The translations under genes were made by a program, and so were the position numbers. From Phoronis australis (Eukaryota; Phoronida; Phoronidae): 24,315 nucleotides of DNA. The DNA is taken from contig NMRA01001049.1 of assembly GCA_002633005.1 (NCBI GenBank), forward strand, positions 36,576 through 60,890, read 5' to 3'. Shown piece by piece: positions 19,723 to 24,315 of this stretch; the first letter of the stretch is position 1, and each line of letters starts with the position of its first letter. Under the pieces are notes generated by a model. The model searched no databases and was not told the origin of the DNA. It saw nothing but the letters and a program-made list of their open reading frames with translations.

Positions 19723-19811
19723 AAGGAAGGCATTTCCAGCATAAAAGGGAGTGCGCCAGCGATGGACTCTGATACAGTTGTGATGACCACATTGTCCAGC
19801 GCGAGCAAGAC
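19723..19811 (-). CDS. Candidate minus-strand exon, unknown gene
   Basis: Strong minus-strand splice sites: acceptor TTACATTTCACTCAG and donor CTT|GTAAGTA, enclosing 89 bp much richer in GC than its flanks. All three frames are open. In phase 0 it gives VLLALDNVVITTVSESIAGA..., which looks protein-like; in the phase required by the exon at 20717-20796 it gives GLARAGQCGHHNCIRVHRW... I cannot choose between them and recognise neither. A spliced non-coding RNA is also possible. Confidence 0.42.
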
Positions 19812-19894
19812 CTGAGTGAAATGTAATTAGTGAACCATAAACTGTAGTAAACCTCTTTGCCTACAATTTTCAAAATGCATTAACTAAATGATTT

Positions 19895-20290
19895 TCATTA
19901 AAAATGAACACCACGGCGGTATTCAGCTGGAAAAAACAACCAAGTGAGGTTTTCAATTTTTAAAATTTAATGAACTAATAAGCTAAAAACTACAAACACT
20001 GGGTGTGATTGAAGATAAATGACCATGCGTATTGATATATATAATTTGAGTTGTAATAAAGATTATTAAACTTGAACAAGTGTTGTTTTGTTTGCCATGA
20101 AATGTTTAGTGTAGGTGTAATATGGTAAGTGATGGGTTGACAATTAACTAAACTAATTAAGTTTCATTGGTGATCAAAATCTGCCCCTGTTTTGGTACTT
20201 CAAGTTTAAAAATAAAATAAAAAGATATCAACTCGTTATCAGTAAGAAAAAAATCAAGTTGACAAGAGTCTTAAAAATGAAATATATTTA
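19895..20290 (+). repeat. Local repeat Y, copy 2
   Basis: Direct-orientation partner of 18621-19230, about 1.27 kb downstream, with the same AATAAAGATT word at 20055. See copy 1 for the block structure. Confidence 0.85.
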
Positions 20291-20552
20291 AAACCTGATT
20301 GCTCTTTTGGGAAATAGCCTTAAAATTCAAGATAAACACACCGGACAGTTCTTACTGTAACCTTGCCTGGCTAAGCTGAGAAAAGAAAAGTTAAATAAGG
20401 CTTTCTGCTGTTGGGAAAATAATTAACCACCAGATCAGGTACATGAACCTTGCTCCAAAATTTACCACTGTGTGTTTAATGCTGTAGGCATATACGTGTA
20501 CACTGTATCATCTTAGAGTGCTTAAAACCACCATTTACTTTTTCTTGACATC

Positions 20553-20809
20553 AGTGACCATATTGTAGTCACTAAACCTTTAGCTCCTGTATTAAGCACT
20601 GCACATCTCAGCTGTAAATTCAGTATCCCAAAAACGAAAACGAGAAACCAGAAGAAACACAACTTCAATGAGAGTTCCCTTAGCTCCACAGACATGAGTG
20701 TGATTTATGAACCTACCCAGGACCAGTGTGTCATGTCCACAAACGTTTGTCAGTTTTGTGCACAAACTTGCACCATAACCTCGCTTCCCCGATGTCCTAT
20801 GGAAAAGTG
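20553..20809 (+). CDS. Possible + strand terminal exon, unknown
   Basis: A good acceptor (TTTTTCTTGACATCAG) is followed by an open frame to TGA at 20807-20809 with a Lys-rich part, SSLSSTDMSVIYEP, and a Cys-rich end (VCQFCAQTC). No domain is recognised. It overlaps a minus-strand candidate exon at 20717-20796, so at most one of the two is likely to be coding; there is no AATAAA soon downstream on this strand. Confidence 0.2.
20717..20796 (-). CDS. Candidate minus-strand exon, unknown gene
   Basis: 80 bp between a pyrimidine-rich acceptor (CTTTTCACTTTTCCATAG) and donor CTGG|GTAGGT. Only one frame is open, TSGKRGYGASLCTKLTNVCG..., with exit phase 1. An upstream minus-strand donor at 20930 (ACTAAAG|GTATTG), with a CCAAT box at 20974-20978, could mark the first exon and promoter. 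Together with 19723-19811 this would be a minus-strand gene divergent from VPS15. Confidence 0.38.
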
Positions 20810-20984
20810 AAAAGATGCAACCTAGCAGCGTGCTCAAATACTGAGTCGTCACCACCACCACCACAAACGCAATTTACTCCTCACCATTCTTTATTATGCC
20901 ATAAACCACAAGAAAACGAGCAGCAATACCTTTAGTTACTACTTTTCACCAATGCACAATGACTAAATCTGCGATTGGTTGCCC

Positions 20985-21991
20985 CAATTCTAGGGAGTAT
21001 GTATCGATCAGTTAATGCTCATAACTGGAAACTAGCTGTTTAACTTATCGAATAGTCTTTGCGGATGTTCTTATTCGACAGCTGAGTCACTAGTGGGTGT
21101 TTTTTATGATGTTTTCTATGTGGAATTATAATGGTTTTAAGCATTTAAAACCCTCGGTATCTGTAAATGAAATCAACTTTTGATTTTCACCACTGTAAAC
21201 CATGAAAATGCTCTCAACTTGTTCTTTGCTCATATGAGAAGTGGAATTAACTGAGGTGGTGCTGGCCGCATAAAATGATGGCCGTCATGACATGCCAAGT
21301 AAATGTTGTGCCTGTTCTTAAGCAATGATGAACTGCTACTTCTGTCCAAGCCCGTAAATCAACTTTAATTGGAGTAAGGAACAAGTTGGTGGTAATACGG
21401 TAACAAAAAACTAGTGGTTGATCTAAAACTTAAAACGATAGCAAACCCGGTTTTGGCTTATGAACAGATACTGAAAACGTCACGTTCCCATCTGTCTGTC
21501 TGAAGCAAAAAAATGCTCTATAACTGTCGACAACCCTCAAATGTTTGGAGGAAATTTTGAAAACTGTTTCAAAGTCTGGTAAATAGGCAAGCACAGTCTA
21601 TGCTTTTAGCAAATCTGTGGTCTAGAAGTTTTTAGGTGATTTCTGATTTTATCTTAGTTTCAAGGTTTATAAATGCCAATGGTGCATTCAACAGTACAGA
21701 ACAAGGATTAGTTGAAATTATCAAGAAGGGGTATAGTATCCTTTTAATTTTTTGACATAAGGAAGTTTTAGGATCTTTTCATGATAAGAAATAATTTGAA
21801 AATGCCACCAGTTATCTTATGTAGTACAATTGTTACCCGGCTTAATCCGTTTTTGGCATTTTTTCACGACTTTAGTTTTGCTTTTGATGTTTTGGTCAAT
21901 GCCATTCTATTTCTAGATCTTAATGTGTAAACATTGAAAAGTTGATTCAGTGAATTAAAATTGACAGCAGGGCAATTTTCGCTTATTTCAG
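20985..21991. other. Non-coding DNA upstream of the VPS15 exon
   Basis: No supported exon. GGTTTTAAGCATTTAAAACC near 21131 is a small palindrome. If VPS15 has an upstream exon in the window this should be part of its intron. Confidence 0.35.
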
Positions 21992-22141
21992 ATGTCGGAC
22001 AAGGCGGGCCTGCTCTTCCGCCAGTACGTCAAGGACAGTTTGTACGACCGAATAAGCACAAGACCTTTTATGAACGGCATAGAGAAGAAATGGATTGCGT
22101 TTCAACTGCTGTGTGCATTGAACCAAGCTCACAAGCTAGGG
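21992..22141 (+). CDS. PIK3R4: VPS15 (PIK3R4) exon, kinase-domain N-lobe end
   Basis: 150 bp, exactly 50 codons, between acceptor TTATTTCAG and donor GGG|GTAAGT. The peptide [20 protein letters not shown] then [17 protein letters not shown] matches VPS15 at the start of the kinase C-lobe. VPS15 is the protein-kinase-like regulatory subunit of the VPS34 class III PI3-kinase complexes that make PI3P for autophagy and endosomal sorting. The ATG at the exon start aligns inside the protein, not at its N-terminus, so it is not the start codon; earlier residues (MGNQL-type myristoylated N-terminus and glycine-loop region) must come from an upstream exon that I did not find. Confidence 0.95.
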
Positions 22142-23724
22142 GTAAGTTGAACTGTCGATTTCCTGTAAAGTTAATTCAAACTAGAGTAAAAGGTATCGTT
22201 GGAATTGTCATTTTTGTGTTTTTCAAATGATAACTTTAGATTTCATGACTGTGTTGTTGGTAGTCGTTAATTGTACTTCCAGTTGTATTTATTGTTGAGA
22301 AAATTGTCAGAGCTGTATTCTTTTTTGGCCATGTCTTGTTCGTAATTAAAGGAGTGTTGGATGTATGGGTGCTGGTGAGGAATCTCACGAACTTGGTGTA
22401 CTAAAAGTTGAGGAGGCGGTGTGCCCGCTTTCTTTACTCGAGGTCGTGGGTTCAGGTCCCACTGTGTCACACTGCTAAACCCTTGAGCCAGGTTTCTCGC
22501 TCCTCAGCTCGGTGTTGACCATATATTAATAAAGCATAAAAATATTTCCAGGTGATCAGTGCAATGGGCCCACATGCGAGACCTGCTTACGTCTGGTACA
22601 ACGTGTATCAGACCGCTTGCAATTATTTTTTTATTATTATTACTAAAGAGTTTATCATAGACTAACAAGACGTTGTAATTAAAGCAAACCCAAAGGCGGA
22701 GGTCATATTTAACTGTACGTGAGTGCATTGTTGGACACTTGAGCTTGATTAAGCATGACATTTGACTATAGTGGGGAACTTTTGATATTGACACTGTCTT
22801 GAGTTCTGAGAGGGTGACAGTGACTACCGCTTAATCGTATGGGTCAAATTTGCTGTACAGAAATACACTTACTATACAACTCTTCCTTAAAAGAACAGCA
22901 ATGTATTCCACCGTCAACCCTCCATTTTTTGATTAGTTTAAGTTCACTAATTAATTTTAGCTTGTTGACTCCGGCTGGGAACGAAAGCTTTGTTTGACAC
23001 AGCCACTGGCTTTGTTGTGGAGTCTCCTTTGTAGTAGGAATTGTATGGAACATGATGCCCTTGTTAATGTATTTATGTTTCAAAAGGTTTGCCTTTCCCT
23101 GTGAGACATTTAATAAGTACATGTTGCTCCACAGCAGTGGAAATTTGATGCCGTTGTGATTGCAGGAGAGATGTTAAAACTCTTTTTATATAGGTTGATA
23201 CCTCCTGTCCGCATTATTTGGGATCTGTAGGTGGCGCTGAATGCCTGTCCACCAAAGAAATGATCGCCATCTGGCGCAACTATCTTTACATGAATTAAGA
23301 TTTTGTGAAAATTATAAAGCTAAATTATGATTTGTCAAAACTTTCCGAAGAACATCTTGGCTATGACCAAGTAGTCAAGCTTTTTTGATCAGCTGATGAT
23401 TGAAAAAGCATTTAGTTAATTTTTCCTGTGTGATAAAAGGTGTGTTCCATCTGTCTCAAACAATTTGTTTATCAAACCAAACTAAAGCTCTGTCAAGGCC
23501 AGGTGCACCGTAGAAGAAGTTGTTCATTTGTGGATCCATTGTCGTGACAAACAGTTGTCTGATGATGGACAGACATTGGGGGTGTAGTATATCTCAGTCT
23601 ACTTTTTATTCCTCCATTGCATCATTTCAAAATTCGTCAAGAGGTAAACTTTAAACCCTTGCAGTGCTGGTTAACGTTCCCGTTTGACCAGCAGTTGTTA
23701 TTTCTCGTCACTGAATTCTAATAG
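22142..23724 (+). other. VPS15 intron
   Basis: GT..AG intron of 1,583 bp, phase 0, from GTAAGT to TTCTAATAG. It contains a tRNA-like SINE remnant near 22380-22520. Otherwise AT-rich, with no supported gene. Confidence 0.9.
22400..22520 (+). repeat. tRNA-derived SINE-like remnant
   Basis: GTGGG-TTCAGGT-CCCAC (22446-22462) is a perfect T-arm-like stem and loop with a near-consensus Pol III B box. An upstream GAGGAGGCGG (22410) could be a decayed A box. The minus strand translates to WDLNPRP, a familiar by-product of tRNA-type B boxes. Full cloverleaf pairing is not visible, so it is not called as a tRNA gene. Ends are unknown. Confidence 0.45.
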
Positions 23725-23826
23725 ATATACCACGGCGACATCAAGTCGGAGAATGTGATGATGACCAGTTGGAATTGGTTGCTGTTGACAGACTTTGCCA
23801 GCTTCAAGCCCACTTATCTACCAGAG
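23725..23826 (+). CDS. PIK3R4: VPS15 (PIK3R4) exon, catalytic loop
   Basis: 102 bp, 34 codons, phase 0 on both sides (acceptor CTAATAG, donor GAG|GTAAGT). It holds HGDIKSEN, the catalytic-loop equivalent of HRD..K..N, and [13 protein letters not shown], where the usual DFG is DFA as in other VPS15 proteins. [13 protein letters not shown] is highly conserved in the family. Confidence 0.96.
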
Positions 23827-24102
23827 GTAAGTAGCATTGGAAAAGGTGTAACACAGTATTGTCTTAGGGGAGGAGAATGCTAGACGCAGTGTTGTGTTGA
23901 TGGTCAAAGTTTCTTTGTAACACATTTTTATGATATATTGGTTACCATCATAGCATTGATTTATGTCCTGTCATTCAGCATTTATGACCAACGAAAACAA
24001 CCGTCAAAAATGAACTCAGGCCTAAGCTTCAATTTTAATGTTTTTCCCTTGTTTCAGTATTCACCGTTTAAGCATGTCATGTAGTGTTTTTACTCTTCAC
24101 AG
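23827..24102 (+). other. VPS15 intron
   Basis: 276-bp GT..AG intron, GTAAGT to CTCTTCACAG, phase 0. Nothing else seen. Confidence 0.9.
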
Positions 24103-24290
24103 GATAATCCGTCAGATTTCAACTACTTCTTTGACACTTCTCGCCGACGCACCTGTTACATTGCTCCTGAACGATTTGTGGATACAGCGTCGCGTAACAA
24201 TGACCCTTCGGCCAACAATATTGACTTGACATCCACAAGTGTCATCAAAACTGGCAGGAGAACGGCAGCCATGGATATATTCTCTTCTGG
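24103..24290 (+). CDS. PIK3R4: VPS15 (PIK3R4) exon, activation segment
   Basis: 188 bp (62 codons plus 2 bases), acceptor TCTTCACAG and donor TCTGG|GTATGA. It encodes [20 protein letters not shown], then APERFVD, a variable polar insert, and AAMDIFSSG, the stretch leading to the kinase alpha-F helix. The APE motif is intact. The insert between APERFVD and AMDIFS is a few residues shorter than I recall for human VPS15. The gene continues beyond the window; the HEAT and WD40 regions are not included. Confidence 0.95.
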
Positions 24291-24315
24291 GTATGAAGCA
24301 GACAATCATCCGTTG

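Noticed and set aside
20849-20866. CAC trinucleotide run as a microsatellite.
   Set aside because: Only about five units, too short to be notable.
22446-22462. Functional tRNA gene.
   Set aside because: Only the T-arm folds; no acceptor stem or D-arm and anticodon arm of proper spacing could be drawn.
1-24315. CRISPR arrays, bacterial operons or ribosomal RNA.
   Set aside because: No regularly spaced direct repeats, no ribosome-binding sites or dense ORFs, and clear spliceosomal introns show this is animal nuclear DNA.

Overview
This window looks like non-coding-rich nuclear DNA from a marine invertebrate animal, most likely a cnidarian such as a coral or anemone. The base composition is AT-rich, coding sequence is sparse and split by GT..AG introns, and most of the length is intron, intergenic DNA and decayed mobile elements. 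The species guess is inference: it rests on a THAP-type Kolobok transposon carrying a P2X7-ballast-like ORF, and on a C2H2/'SGNAGCYH' repeat protein of a kind I associate with cnidarian and other invertebrate genomes.

One host gene is certain. Three consecutive exons at the right edge (21992-22141, 23725-23826, 24103-24290, + strand) encode the kinase-like domain of VPS15/PIK3R4, the regulatory subunit of the class III PI3-kinase VPS34 complex. Exon phases agree and the gene continues beyond the right edge. I could not find the N-terminal (myristoylation and glycine-loop) exon in the window.

The best-defined mobile element is a 1,941-bp Kolobok DNA transposon (5030-6970). It is flanked by TTAA on both sides and has 158-bp inverted repeats that match without gaps. 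Its left half holds the 5' part of a THAP transposase, broken by a one-base frameshift and cut off after the first presumptive catalytic Asp. Its right half holds, on the opposite strand, the 5' part of a P2X7-ballast-like zinc-binding ORF. Both start near a TIR that contains the same ETS+CRE-like motif, so the TIRs may act as a pair of inward promoters. The middle of the element appears deleted.

From left to right: 1-830 has a possible minus-strand exon; 833-1483 is a dispersed repeat (second copy at 12535-13049); 2848-4121 is a decayed minus-strand C2H2/DDE-like transposon gene; 5026-6974 is Kolobok; 7134-13354 may hold scattered exons of an unrecognised minus-strand gene; 9677-12138 is bounded by inverted hAT-like ends with GCGACCTG motifs; 14796-14948 is a MITE; 15700-16220 is a CpG-containing stretch with a perfect RFX X-box; 18621-19230 and 19895-20290 are two direct copies of another repeat; 19723-20985 has splice-flanked candidate exons on the minus strand; 21992 to the end is VPS15. 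Most calls outside VPS15, Kolobok and the decayed C2H2 gene are tentative.
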